Made by a program: the position numbers and the translations under genes. The notes beneath the pieces were generated by a model. It had not been told where the DNA came from. It did not search any database and worked only from the letters and a program-made list of their open reading frames with translations. 49,631 nucleotides of DNA from an actinobacterium SCGC AAA044-N04. GTDB lineage: Bacteria > Actinomycetota > Actinomycetes > Nanopelagicales > Nanopelagicaceae. The DNA lies in assembly GCA_000378885.1 (NCBI GenBank), contig KB900465.1, forward strand, positions 1 to 49,631, read 5' to 3'. This document shows positions 7,860 to 15,761 of the stretch, in pieces (the first letter of the stretch is position 1; each line of letters begins with the position of its first letter).

Positions 7860-8635
7860 TGGCTGAGACACTTCTTTCACTAGAAAACGTCACTATGAAA
7901 TTCGGTGGCGTTACAGCTCTTGGTGAAGTAAACCTAGAAGTTAAAAAGGGAGAAATCCTTGCGCTTATCGGCCCTAATGGTGCTGGTAAGACAACGGTAT
8001 TCAACGTTGTTACAGGTGTTTACACACCAACAAGTGGCACGATTACTTTTGCTGGCACAAAAATCAAGAAGCAAAAGCGTTTTCAGATTACAGAGATGGG
8101 AATTGCCCGTACTTTCCAGAACATTCGTTTATGGGGAGACATGACAACTCTTGAAAATGTCATCACGGCCACAGATGTTCACAAGAAGAGCGGTTTAGTT
8201 GGAGCCTTGTTTGGTACCCCACGTGCTCGTCGTGAAGAGCGGGAAAACCGCGAACGTGCACATGAGATCTTAAAGTTCATCGGAATCGATGAATATGCAG
8301 ATCGTTTGGCCAAGAACTTGCCATATGGCGTTCAGCGCCGACTTGAAATCGCTCGCGCGATGGGAACCAACCCTCAGCTACTGCTTCTGGATGAGCCAGC
8401 TGCAGGTTTTAATCCTGCTGAAAAAGTTGAACTTGCTGCATTGATTAAGCGAATCCGCGATGCGGGTTACACAGTCCTTCTTATCGAACACGATATGTCA
8501 TTGATTATGGGAATCTCAGATCGCGTTGCTGTCCTAGATTTCGGTGTCAAAATCGCAGATGACTTACCAAGCAAAGTTCAAAATGATCCAAAGGTTATTG
8601 AGGCCTATTTAGGAGTACCAGCTGATGCGTCTTGA
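7859..8635 (+). CDS. livG: Branched-chain amino acid ABC transporter ATPase LivG
   Basis: A 258-residue ABC ATPase. Walker A is GPNGAGKTT (about residue 39). The family-specific signature is LPYGVQRRLEIARAM, not a plain LSGGQ, as normal for LivG. Walker B is LLLLDEPAAGF, with the switch histidine in LLIEHDMSL. The LivG insert between Q-loop and signature (KKSGLVGALFGTPRARREERENRERA) is present. It supplies half of the ATPase dimer that drives LivHM. Its start codon overlaps the livM stop, and its 3' end overlaps livF by 11 bases. Confidence 0.96.
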   Translation: MAETLLSLENVTMKFGGVTALGEVNLEVKKGEILALIGPNGAGKTTVFNVVTGVYTPTSGTITFAGTKIKKQKRFQITEMGIARTFQNIRLWGDMTTLENVITATDVHKKSGLVGALFGTPRARREERENRERAHEILKFIGIDEYADRLAKNLPYGVQRRLEIARAMGTNPQLLLLDEPAAGFNPAEKVELAALIKRIRDAGYTVLLIEHDMSLIMGISDRVAVLDFGVKIADDLPSKVQNDPKVIEAYLGVPADAS

Positions 8636-9347
8636 AATTAAAGATCTCCACGTTCACTACGGCAAAATCGAAGCGATTAAGGGAATCTCAGTAGTTGTTA
8701 ACGAAGGTGAAATCGTTACCTTAATCGGTGCTAACGGTGCTGGAAAGACAACAACACTCAAGACAATCTCTGGTCTGCGCAAAGTTACCTCTGGCGCAAT
8801 CATTTTTGATGGTCAAGACATTTCAAATGTTCCAGCTCATGAGCGCGTGGATCTTGGAATCTCACAAGCACCTGAAGGCCGCGGAATTTTCCCTGGCATG
8901 ACAGTTCTTGAGAATTTGGAGATGGGTAAGTTCCATCGCAAAAACCGCAAAGCTGAAATGAGCGAAGATTTAGATAAGGTCTACACACTTTTTCCACGTT
9001 TGAAAGAGCGTATCTCTCAAGCTGGCGGAACCTTATCTGGTGGAGAGCAGCAGATGTTGGCTATTGGCCGCGCACTGATGTCTCGTCCAAAGGTTCTACT
9101 TCTTGATGAGCCATCTATGGGACTTGCACCTCAGATGATCGCAAATATTTTCCGCATCATTACTGAAATTAATAAGCAGGGTGTAACAATTTTGCTCGTT
9201 GAGCAAAATGCTCAGCAAGCACTACAACGTGCACACCGTGCTTATATTTTGGAAACAGGTAATGTAGTGAAAGAGGCTAAAGCTTCTGATCTACTTAATG
9301 ATCCTGCAGTGCGCGAGGCTTACCTTGGCACTGGAGCCCATTCTTAA
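8625..9347 (+). CDS. livF: Branched-chain amino acid ABC transporter ATPase LivF
   Basis: A 240-residue ABC ATPase completing the importer. Walker A is GANGAGKTTTLK (about residue 35), the signature is LSGGEQQMLAIGRAL, Walker B is VLLLDEPSMGLAP, and the switch region reads LLVEQNAQQAL. The distinctive LivF stretch ISQAPEGRGIFPGMTVLENL is present. The ATG lies inside the end of livG. Its TAA stop shares four bases (TTAA) with the stop of the convergent thioesterase gene, so there is no space for a dedicated terminator after this operon. Confidence 0.96.
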   Translation: MRLEIKDLHVHYGKIEAIKGISVVVNEGEIVTLIGANGAGKTTTLKTISGLRKVTSGAIIFDGQDISNVPAHERVDLGISQAPEGRGIFPGMTVLENLEMGKFHRKNRKAEMSEDLDKVYTLFPRLKERISQAGGTLSGGEQQMLAIGRALMSRPKVLLLDEPSMGLAPQMIANIFRIITEINKQGVTILLVEQNAQQALQRAHRAYILETGNVVKEAKASDLLNDPAVREAYLGTGAHS

Positions 9348-9754
9348 CGCTCTGCCAGGATTAAACAGGTTATACGTGCTGTACAAGTCCGTTCGCCTGC
9401 TTCATTAGTAATAACAATTTCCCAACTGCATAACGTCTTGCCCAAAGAAATTGCTGTTGCAACCCCAGTAACCAACCCTGTTGTTGCTGATTTGTGATGC
9501 GTTGCGTTGATGTCCACACCAACAATTTTCCGATTTGGTCCGGCATGCAAAGACGTTCCGATAGAACCAAGGCTTTCAGCTAACACAACGTTTGCCCCGC
9601 CATGTAATAGGCCCATGGGTTGGGTATTTCCTTCAACGGGCATTGTGCCAACAAGGCGACCTTGTTCGGCTTCAAGAATCTTGATGCCCATCTTTTGATC
9701 GAGTGCGCCGCTGCCACGTTCTTTATAAAATTTCAGAAACTCTTCGTTGACCAT
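9344..9754 (-). CDS. PaaI-type hotdog-fold thioesterase
   Basis: A 136-residue single hotdog domain. The helix motif LLHGGANVVLAESLGSIGTSL and the following strand VGVDINATHHKSATTGLVTG match the PaaI/YdiI acyl-CoA thioesterase group (1,4-dihydroxy-2-naphthoyl-CoA or phenylacetyl-CoA type). The natural substrate cannot be assigned. A longer frame begins at TTG 9775, but the ATG at 9754 is preferred: it starts MVNEEFLKFY and has TAGAAT exactly 7 bases upstream, the leaderless arrangement seen for other genes here. It is divergent from polA with only 35 bases between the two ATGs, and its stop overlaps livF by 4 bases. Confidence 0.88.
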   Translation of the reverse strand: MVNEEFLKFYKERGSGALDQKMGIKILEAEQGRLVGTMPVEGNTQPMGLLHGGANVVLAESLGSIGTSLHAGPNRKIVGVDINATHHKSATTGLVTGVATAISLGKTLCSWEIVITNEAGERTCTARITCLILAER

Positions 9755-9761
9755 GAGAACT

Positions 9762-9767
9762 ATTCTA
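9762..9767 (-). promoter_or_regulatory. Leaderless -10 element for thioesterase gene
   Basis: On the minus strand TAGAAT is followed by 7 bases and then ATG 9754. This places the transcript start at or one base before the A of the start codon. There is no ribosome binding site, which also supports leaderless initiation. Confidence 0.6.
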
Positions 9768-9777
9768 GTGCGCAACC

Positions 9778-9783
9778 TAAGAT
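9778..9783 (+). promoter_or_regulatory. Leaderless -10 element for polA
   Basis: TAAGAT is followed by 6 bases and then ATG 9790. A GTG at 9784 would fall inside the promoter-start gap. No Shine-Dalgarno sequence precedes ATG 9790. Confidence 0.5.
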
Positions 9784-9789
9784 GTGCCC

Positions 9790-12375
9790 ATGAGCAAACG
9801 CCTATTACTTATCGATGGGCACTCAATGGCATATCGCGCTTTTTATGCCCTTCCTGCTGAGAATTTCACTACGGCATCTGGCCAGCACACTAACGCCATT
9901 TATGGCTTTGCCACCATGCTGCTATCGCTACTGACGAGCGAAAAACCAACCCATGTTGCTGTGGCCTTTGACGTTTCTCGAAAGACTTTTCGTTCCGAGA
10001 TTTTTCCAGAGTACAAAGCCAACCGCGCTAAAACTCCGGATGAGTTTCGTTCACAGATGTCCTATCTGCACGAGCTAGTAAGTGCATTCGGTATTACTCA
10101 GTTTGAAGTTGAGGGATACGAAGCTGATGACATTCTGGCCACAATTACTAAACGTGCTGAAAAGGAAGGCGCAGAGGTATTCATCTGCACTGGCGATCGT
10201 GACTCATTTCAGTTAGTAAATGATAAAACTACTGTGCTTTATCCAAAACGTGGCGTGAGTGATTTGGCGCGAATGACACCAGAAGCTGTGCAGGAAAAGT
10301 ATGGAATGTCGCCTGCGCAGTATCCAGATTTCGCGGCACTTCGCGGGGATCCCAGTGATAACTTGCCATCGATTCCAGGTGTTGGTGAAAAGACAGCAGC
10401 CAAATGGGTAGTTGAATACGGATCACTCCAAGAGCTTCTATCGAATGTGGATAAAGTTGGCGGCAAAGTAGGTCAAGCACTTCGCGATTCAATCGATAAT
10501 GTCATTCGTAACCGAGAGCTCACACAACTAGTTGCAGAAGTTCCCTTGGATTTGAGCATCGATGCACTTGCATGGTCAGGTGTGGATGAAGCTATGACCA
10601 ATCCACTCTTTGATCGCCTTGAGTTTAAAACTCTTAAAGATCGAATGAAGCCAATGCTTCTCAAAGGAACTGGAAAATCTGCCGAACCAGAGTTGGCCCT
10701 CTTTGCCGATGAAATGAGTGAGGGAGTCTTAACCCCAGCAGAGTTGGATGCAAAGATTGCTAAGCACAAAGGCGAGATTGCAATTGCATTCTCTTTGCAA
10801 GAAGAGAAGTTGCATCGTTATGCCGTGGCATTTTCTAAAGAAGATATCTTCCTGGTTCACTCATCTGCGATGGGGGATTGGGCAACTAATGCATCTATTC
10901 CAAAGATTGCCCATGATGCCAAGTCGCTAGCTAGAAGTAATGGGCTAGTTGGAGTGGGTTTTGATACATCGCTCGCGGCTTATCTTGTGAATCCTGGAGT
11001 AAGAGCTCAAGAGCTCAAAGACTTACAAGAGCGATGGGGAGATGGCAGTGCTATTAACTTTTCATCCCCAGAGCAGGAACTTCTAACTTCGGCTCGCGCA
11101 CTCTTTACTCTGAAGGATTCTTTGACGCGAGAACTTAAAGAGCGCGGCTTGTGGGATCTATTTAATGACATGGAACTACCTATTGCCGCTCTTCTAGCCA
11201 AGATGGAGTCACTCGGAATAGCTGTTGATCAAAAGGAATTGGACAAACTTGCTGCCTATTTTGAAGGTGAAGTGAGAAGAGAAACTAAGGCTGCCCATGA
11301 TGCTGTTGGTCATGAATTCAATGTGGCATCACCTAAGCAGCTGCAGGTTGTTCTCTTTGATGAACTCAAACTACCTAAAACGAAAAAGATTAAAACTGGG
11401 TATACAACCGATGCTGAAAGTTTGGATTGGCTTCACCAGAAGAGCGGTCACCCAGTATTAACGTCTTTATTGCGTATTCGCGAGACAAAGAAGTTAGGGA
11501 CAACTGTTGAGGGATTGATTGCAGAAATTGCTAAGGACGGTCGAATTCATACACATTTCCAACAGACTGTTGCAGCTACCGGACGCCTATCTTCAACTGG
11601 ACCCAATCTGCAAAATATTCCAGTGCGCACAGAAGAGGGTCGCACAATTCGTAATTGCTTCATCGCTGGTAAAGGCTATGTTGGCCTGCTAACTGCTGAT
11701 TACAGCCAGATTGAAATGCGCATCATGGCTCACTTGTCTCATGATGAAAAACTTCTCAAAGCCTTTGAGTCAGGGGAGGATTTGCACGCAACTATTGCTG
11801 GAGAGATTTTTGGCGTGAAAGCACATGATGTTGACCCTGAAATGCGCAGGCAGATTAAGGCAATGTCATATGGACTTGCTTACGGTCTATCTTCATATGG
11901 ACTTTCTGCTCAGTTAGATATTTCTCCTCCAGAGGCGCAAGATCTAATGGATAAGTACTTCGAGCGCTTTGGTGGAATTCGCGATTACTTAAAAGTGGTT
12001 GTCGAGGATGCGCGCAAAGTTGGTTACACCGAAACAATCATGGGGCGCCGAAGGTATTTGCCAGATCTCATGCACGATAACCGCCAACGCCGTGAAGTGG
12101 CAGAGCGCATGGCACTTAACGCTCCTATCCAGGGATCAGCCGCCGACATCATTAAGTTGGCCATGCTCAAGGTTCAGGCTGCAATTGAAAAGGAGAAACT
12201 TTCTTCAAGGTTGTTATTGCAGATTCACGATGAATTAATTGTTGAAGTTGTTAAGGGTGAAGAAGAGGAAATAACTACTTTGGTGAAGCGAGAAATGGGC
12301 GCTGCTTATCCTCTGCGGGCTCCACTAGATGTCAGTGCTGGATTAGGGCTGACTTGGCACGAGGCTGCACACTAA
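9790..12375 (+). CDS. polA: DNA polymerase I
   Basis: An 861-residue family A polymerase from ATG 9790 (an in-frame GTG is 6 bases upstream). Residues 1-290 are the 5'-nuclease domain: LLIDGHSMAYRAFYALP, VEGYEADDILAT, TGDRDSFQLV and DNLPSIPGVGEKTA. Residues about 310-480 correspond to the 3'-5' exonuclease fold but lack the catalytic DxE at its start (GEIAIAFSLQEE), so proofreading is probably absent, as in many Pol I enzymes. The polymerase motifs are intact: LLTADYSQIEMR (A), RRQIKAMSYGLAYG (O helix) and LLQIHDELIVEV (C). The O helix has Tyr where E. coli has Phe762. Role: Okazaki fragment maturation and repair synthesis. The stop overlaps the convergent MFS gene by 4 bases. Confidence 0.97.
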   Translation: MSKRLLLIDGHSMAYRAFYALPAENFTTASGQHTNAIYGFATMLLSLLTSEKPTHVAVAFDVSRKTFRSEIFPEYKANRAKTPDEFRSQMSYLHELVSAFGITQFEVEGYEADDILATITKRAEKEGAEVFICTGDRDSFQLVNDKTTVLYPKRGVSDLARMTPEAVQEKYGMSPAQYPDFAALRGDPSDNLPSIPGVGEKTAAKWVVEYGSLQELLSNVDKVGGKVGQALRDSIDNVIRNRELTQLVAEVPLDLSIDALAWSGVDEAMTNPLFDRLEFKTLKDRMKPMLLKGTGKSAEPELALFADEMSEGVLTPAELDAKIAKHKGEIAIAFSLQEEKLHRYAVAFSKEDIFLVHSSAMGDWATNASIPKIAHDAKSLARSNGLVGVGFDTSLAAYLVNPGVRAQELKDLQERWGDGSAINFSSPEQELLTSARALFTLKDSLTRELKERGLWDLFNDMELPIAALLAKMESLGIAVDQKELDKLAAYFEGEVRRETKAAHDAVGHEFNVASPKQLQVVLFDELKLPKTKKIKTGYTTDAESLDWLHQKSGHPVLTSLLRIRETKKLGTTVEGLIAEIAKDGRIHTHFQQTVAATGRLSSTGPNLQNIPVRTEEGRTIRNCFIAGKGYVGLLTADYSQIEMRIMAHLSHDEKLLKAFESGEDLHATIAGEIFGVKAHDVDPEMRRQIKAMSYGLAYGLSSYGLSAQLDISPPEAQDLMDKYFERFGGIRDYLKVVVEDARKVGYTETIMGRRRYLPDLMHDNRQRREVAERMALNAPIQGSAADIIKLAMLKVQAAIEKEKLSSRLLLQIHDELIVEVVKGEEEEITTLVKREMGAAYPLRAPLDVSAGLGLTWHEAAH

Positions 12376-13634
12376 TTAGTCTCATCTGAATTATCTCGCA
12401 TGGCACGCAAATCATTTTCAGTTGAAGGTCTGGCATTTGCTTCAGAGAGATATTTCTTCCCTGCTATCAAAATTATTACGCCAATCCCAATACACGCTGG
12501 CGTGATTGAGAGGGCAATACGTGGTGAAAATTCTTGAGATACATAGCCACCAAAAGCAGAACCTAGTGCCATGAAAGATCCTTCAATAGTCCAGAGCCAT
12601 CCGATGGATGAAACTTCAGAACCGAGTGGGCGAACAGCCTCGAGTACTTCCCAATAGAAGACTTGTTGAGCGCCACCTACAAAACCTAAACATGCTCCAA
12701 CTAATGCAAGACTCCAGCCTGGATACGTAAATGCCAAAGGCAGAGTGAAAACTAACCACAAAATGTAATTTCGCATGAACCACTCAAGGGGACTGAAGCG
12801 TTTAGAAACTATCCCTGCAGTGATTCCTCCCAGAATACTTGCGATTCCCATCGCTGCCAGAATCCAGGCGGTGCGTGCTGGAACTTTTTCTATTGTTGCG
12901 AAGGCAGGAACTGCAACATCGAATACACCCCATCCGAATCCAATGAAAATTGCCTCAATCATTAGAAGTTGCATTGAACGATGTGTCCAAAGAGCTTTCT
13001 GTCCAGCTTTTTTCTTTTCAGGAATCCATCCCCGTGAAACGGGATTAAGTGCAAGTGAGCTGCCGCCTAATGCCATCATGAATGCGGCAAAAAGGAGAGC
13101 TGACTGTGGATGAGAAGAAAGCGAAAGAGTTGTAGCTATAACTGGTCCAATAACTCCAGCAGTATTTATGACCGACGTGTCGATTGCATATGCACTGCGC
13201 AGAAGATCTGCTGGAACAATCGCTTTCCATAATGGACGCACAGATAAGTTAATTGGGGGAGCCGATACACCTAAAAGAAAGGCGAAGCTTAAAATTGTTG
13301 GACGAGTGTGAGCAAAACTTAAAACTATGAGCATCGTGGTGTAACCGGGCACCAAGATACGAAGTGGCCATTTTTGTCCATATCGATCCATGATGGAGGA
13401 GCGAACTCCCGCCGAAAGGGAACCAGCAACTGAAGTGACGCCGATAGCTAAACCCGCAAATGCGATTGAGCCGGTTTCATGTTCTGCTTTAAAAAAGACG
13501 GACAAGCCGATCATTCCGTAGGCGATTCGCGCCGGGAAAGAGGCCAAAAATAGAGGCACAACTTGCGGCGTCTTGAAGAAATCGATGTAGCGTTTCATTG
13601 CACTGATGAGTCTATCTGCGAGCGTGATTTTCAC
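12372..13634 (-). CDS. Major facilitator superfamily transporter
   Basis: A 420-residue protein with about twelve hydrophobic segments and an MFS-like loop between helices 2 and 3 (SAGVRSSIMDRYGQKWPLR). No substrate-specific motif is recognised. The general pattern resembles actinobacterial drug/metabolite efflux members, but this is weak. The assigned start is GTG 13634. An ATG 13 residues in (MKRYIDFFKTP) is an equally plausible start with a TAGACT 10 bases before it. The C-terminal 30 residues are hydrophilic and charged. It lies between polA and rpsA, head-to-head with rpsA and overlapping the polA stop by 4 bases. Confidence 0.85.
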   Translation of the reverse strand: MKITLADRLISAMKRYIDFFKTPQVVPLFLASFPARIAYGMIGLSVFFKAEHETGSIAFAGLAIGVTSVAGSLSAGVRSSIMDRYGQKWPLRILVPGYTTMLIVLSFAHTRPTILSFAFLLGVSAPPINLSVRPLWKAIVPADLLRSAYAIDTSVINTAGVIGPVIATTLSLSSHPQSALLFAAFMMALGGSSLALNPVSRGWIPEKKKAGQKALWTHRSMQLLMIEAIFIGFGWGVFDVAVPAFATIEKVPARTAWILAAMGIASILGGITAGIVSKRFSPLEWFMRNYILWLVFTLPLAFTYPGWSLALVGACLGFVGGAQQVFYWEVLEAVRPLGSEVSSIGWLWTIEGSFMALGSAFGGYVSQEFSPRIALSITPACIGIGVIILIAGKKYLSEANARPSTENDLRAMRDNSDETN

Positions 13635-13642
13635 GCATGGAT

Positions 13643-13678
13643 TTGCTCAAATAGACGCGCAAACCGTACCCTTACCCT
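13643..13678 (+). promoter_or_regulatory. Candidate rpsA promoter with tandem TACCCT
   Basis: TTGCTC at 13643-13648, an 18-base spacer and TACCCT at 13667-13672 form a plausible sigma-A type promoter. A second TACCCT follows directly at 13673-13678. The transcript would have a leader of roughly 50 bases before TTG 13727. Confidence 0.45.
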
Positions 13679-13726
13679 CCAGCCGCGAAAGCGGGAACTA
13701 CTACTCATCTATCCCTACGGAGCAAC

Positions 13727-15082
13727 TTGACTACAGCACCAGTAATTGCAGTAAATGACATTGGATCAGCTGCCGACTTTCTAGCAGCAATCGAAGGCAC
13801 AATCAGAAATTTTAATGATGGAGATCTAGTAACAGGAACAATCGTCCAGGTTGGACGCGAAGAAGTTCTTGTCGACATCGGATACAAAACTGAAGGTGTT
13901 ATTCCTTCACGCGAGCTTTCAATTCGCCACGATGTAGATCCAAACTCACTCGTCAAGGTTGGCGAGACTATTGAAGCTCTTGTTCTTCAAAAAGAAGACA
14001 AAGAAGGTCGTTTGATTCTTTCTAAGAAGCGCGCACAGTACGAGCGTGCCTGGGGAGACATCGAAGGCAAGAAAGAGCGCGACGAAGTTGTTATTGGAAC
14101 AGTTATTGAAGTTGTTAAGGGCGGACTTATCGTCGATATCGGACTACGTGGCTTCTTGCCAGCATCTCTTGTTGAAATGCGCCGTGTTCGCGATCTCACC
14201 CCTTACATCGGTAAGCAGGTTGAAGCTCGAATCATCGAACTAGATAAGAACCGTAACAACGTTGTTCTTTCACGTCGTGCATTCCTAGAGCAGACACAAT
14301 CTGAATCACGCACAACTTTCCTTAACCAGCTTCAAAAGGGTCAAGTTCGCACAGGCGTTGTTTCATCAATCGTTAACTTTGGTGCATTCGTTGACCTTGG
14401 CGGCGTAGATGGACTTGTTCACGTCTCAGAGCTTTCATGGAAGCACATCGATCACCCAGGCGAAGTTGTTGAAGTGGGCGATGAAGTAACCGTTGAAGTT
14501 CTTGAAGTTGATTTTGAGCGTGAGCGTGTCTCACTTTCACTTAAGGCAACACAAGAAGATCCATGGCAGGCATTTGCTCGCACTCACACAATCAATCAGG
14601 TTGTTCCAGGTGTGGTTACAAAGCTTGTTCCATTCGGAGCATTCATTCGTGTTCACGAAGGCATTGAAGGCCTAGTTCACATTTCAGAGTTGGCAGAACG
14701 CCACGTAGAAATTCCTGAGCAGGTAGTTCAAGTTGATGATGAGCTATTCGTAAAGATCATCGATATTGACCTAGAGCGTCGTCGTATTTCACTTTCTCTC
14801 AAGCAAGCCAACGAAGGACATGAGATTGAGATCGAAGCATTTGATCCAACTCAATACGGAATGGCTGCTCGCTATGACGCTGAAGGAAACTTCATCTATC
14901 CAGAAGGTTTCGATTCTGATTCACAAGAGTGGAAGCCTGGATATGAAACACAGCGCGAAGAATGGGAAAAGCAATACGCCCAAGCGCAAGAGCGTTTCAT
15001 GGCACATAAGAAGCAAAAGGCAGAAGCTAAAGCTGCCGATGCTGCTGCAACTCCAGCCGAAGAAACTCCTGCTGCTGAGTAA
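13727..15082 (+). CDS. rpsA: 30S ribosomal protein S1
   Basis: A 451-residue protein with four S1 RNA-binding repeats at about residues 33-102, 120-187, 206-275 and 292-361, for example GQVRTGVVSSIVNFGAFVDLGGVDGLVHVSELSW. This is the actinobacterial four-domain form, shorter than the six-domain E. coli protein. The C-terminal tail is acidic and alanine-rich (ATPAEETPAAE). The start is TTG 13727 (TTAPVIAVNDIGSA), with GGAG at 13719-13722; no in-frame ATG fits. Codon use favours AAG and GTT, as in highly expressed genes. It is followed by a strong intrinsic terminator. Role: mRNA binding to the 30S subunit. Confidence 0.97.
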   Translation: MTTAPVIAVNDIGSAADFLAAIEGTIRNFNDGDLVTGTIVQVGREEVLVDIGYKTEGVIPSRELSIRHDVDPNSLVKVGETIEALVLQKEDKEGRLILSKKRAQYERAWGDIEGKKERDEVVIGTVIEVVKGGLIVDIGLRGFLPASLVEMRRVRDLTPYIGKQVEARIIELDKNRNNVVLSRRAFLEQTQSESRTTFLNQLQKGQVRTGVVSSIVNFGAFVDLGGVDGLVHVSELSWKHIDHPGEVVEVGDEVTVEVLEVDFERERVSLSLKATQEDPWQAFARTHTINQVVPGVVTKLVPFGAFIRVHEGIEGLVHISELAERHVEIPEQVVQVDDELFVKIIDIDLERRRISLSLKQANEGHEIEIEAFDPTQYGMAARYDAEGNFIYPEGFDSDSQEWKPGYETQREEWEKQYAQAQERFMAHKKQKAEAKAADAAATPAEETPAAE

Positions 15083-15095
15083 AAACAATTAAAGT

Positions 15096-15133
15096 AAAGG
15101 GACTCGACGTAATTGTCGGGTCCTTTTTCTTTT
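15096..15133 (+). terminator. Rho-independent terminator after rpsA
   Basis: GGACTCGAC (15100-15108) pairs with GTCGGGTCC (15115-15123), with one G-U pair, around a 6-base loop. The stem can be extended with A-T pairs, and TTTTTCTTTT follows. This is the clearest intrinsic terminator in the window. Confidence 0.9.
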
Positions 15134-15143
15134 CTAATCGGGT

Positions 15144-15149
15144 TATCCT
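15144..15149 (+). promoter_or_regulatory. Leaderless -10 element for coaE
   Basis: TATCCT is followed by 6 bases and ATG 15156, directly downstream of the rpsA terminator. A new transcript must start here, and the spacing leaves no leader. Confidence 0.65.
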
Positions 15150-15155
15150 TATTCC

Positions 15156-15752
15156 ATGCGCGTAATTGGTTTAACCGGTGGCATTGGCTGTGGGAAGTCA
15201 CTTGCGGCCGAATACTTTGCTGACCTTGGCGCAATTGTTATTGATGCAGATCAGTTAGCTCGAGCAGCTATTGAGCGAGGTTCAACTGGTTTTGATGAAG
15301 TAGTGAGCACCTTTGGTGACTCCATATTGAAAAATGGAGATATAGATCGACGAGCCTTGGGGGAGTTAATATTTAAAGACCCCACACTAAAAGTGAAGTT
15401 AGAGGGAATTATTCATCCTTGGATTCGCCATGAGTTTGAAGAAGCCGTTGCCTCACTTAAAGCTGGCCAAACTCTTGTCTATGAAATACCGCTTCTGTTT
15501 GAAACTGGAGGACAGGATCGATTCGATATTGTGATTTCCGTTGAATCATCGATGGAGAATCGAGTTTCACGGTTGCGAGCAAGGGGCTTGCACATCTCTG
15601 AAATTGAAGCACGTATTGCTGCCCAGGCAACGAGAGAGCAGCGCGAATCAATAGCTGATTTCTTGATTGAGAACGATGGCAGTGAAGATGATTTACTGCG
15701 TAAAGTTGAAAATATCTGGGAAGAACTCGCGGATAAGGATGTTAAAAAGTAG
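15156..15752 (+). CDS. coaE: Dephospho-CoA kinase
   Basis: A 198-residue P-loop kinase. The N-terminus MRVIGLTGGIGCGKSLAAEYF contains the Walker A loop. DADQLAR follows at about residue 33, and the CoA-domain stretch HPWIRHEFE and YEIPLLFETG are typical of CoaE. It phosphorylates the 3'-hydroxyl of dephospho-CoA, the last step of coenzyme A synthesis. It starts its own transcript after the rpsA terminator, apparently leaderless, and runs into uvrB after 9 bases. The rpsA-coaE-uvrB order is common in actinobacteria. Confidence 0.96.
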   Translation: MRVIGLTGGIGCGKSLAAEYFADLGAIVIDADQLARAAIERGSTGFDEVVSTFGDSILKNGDIDRRALGELIFKDPTLKVKLEGIIHPWIRHEFEEAVASLKAGQTLVYEIPLLFETGGQDRFDIVISVESSMENRVSRLRARGLHISEIEARIAAQATREQRESIADFLIENDGSEDDLLRKVENIWEELADKDVKK

Positions 15753-15761
15753 GCTTAGCAA

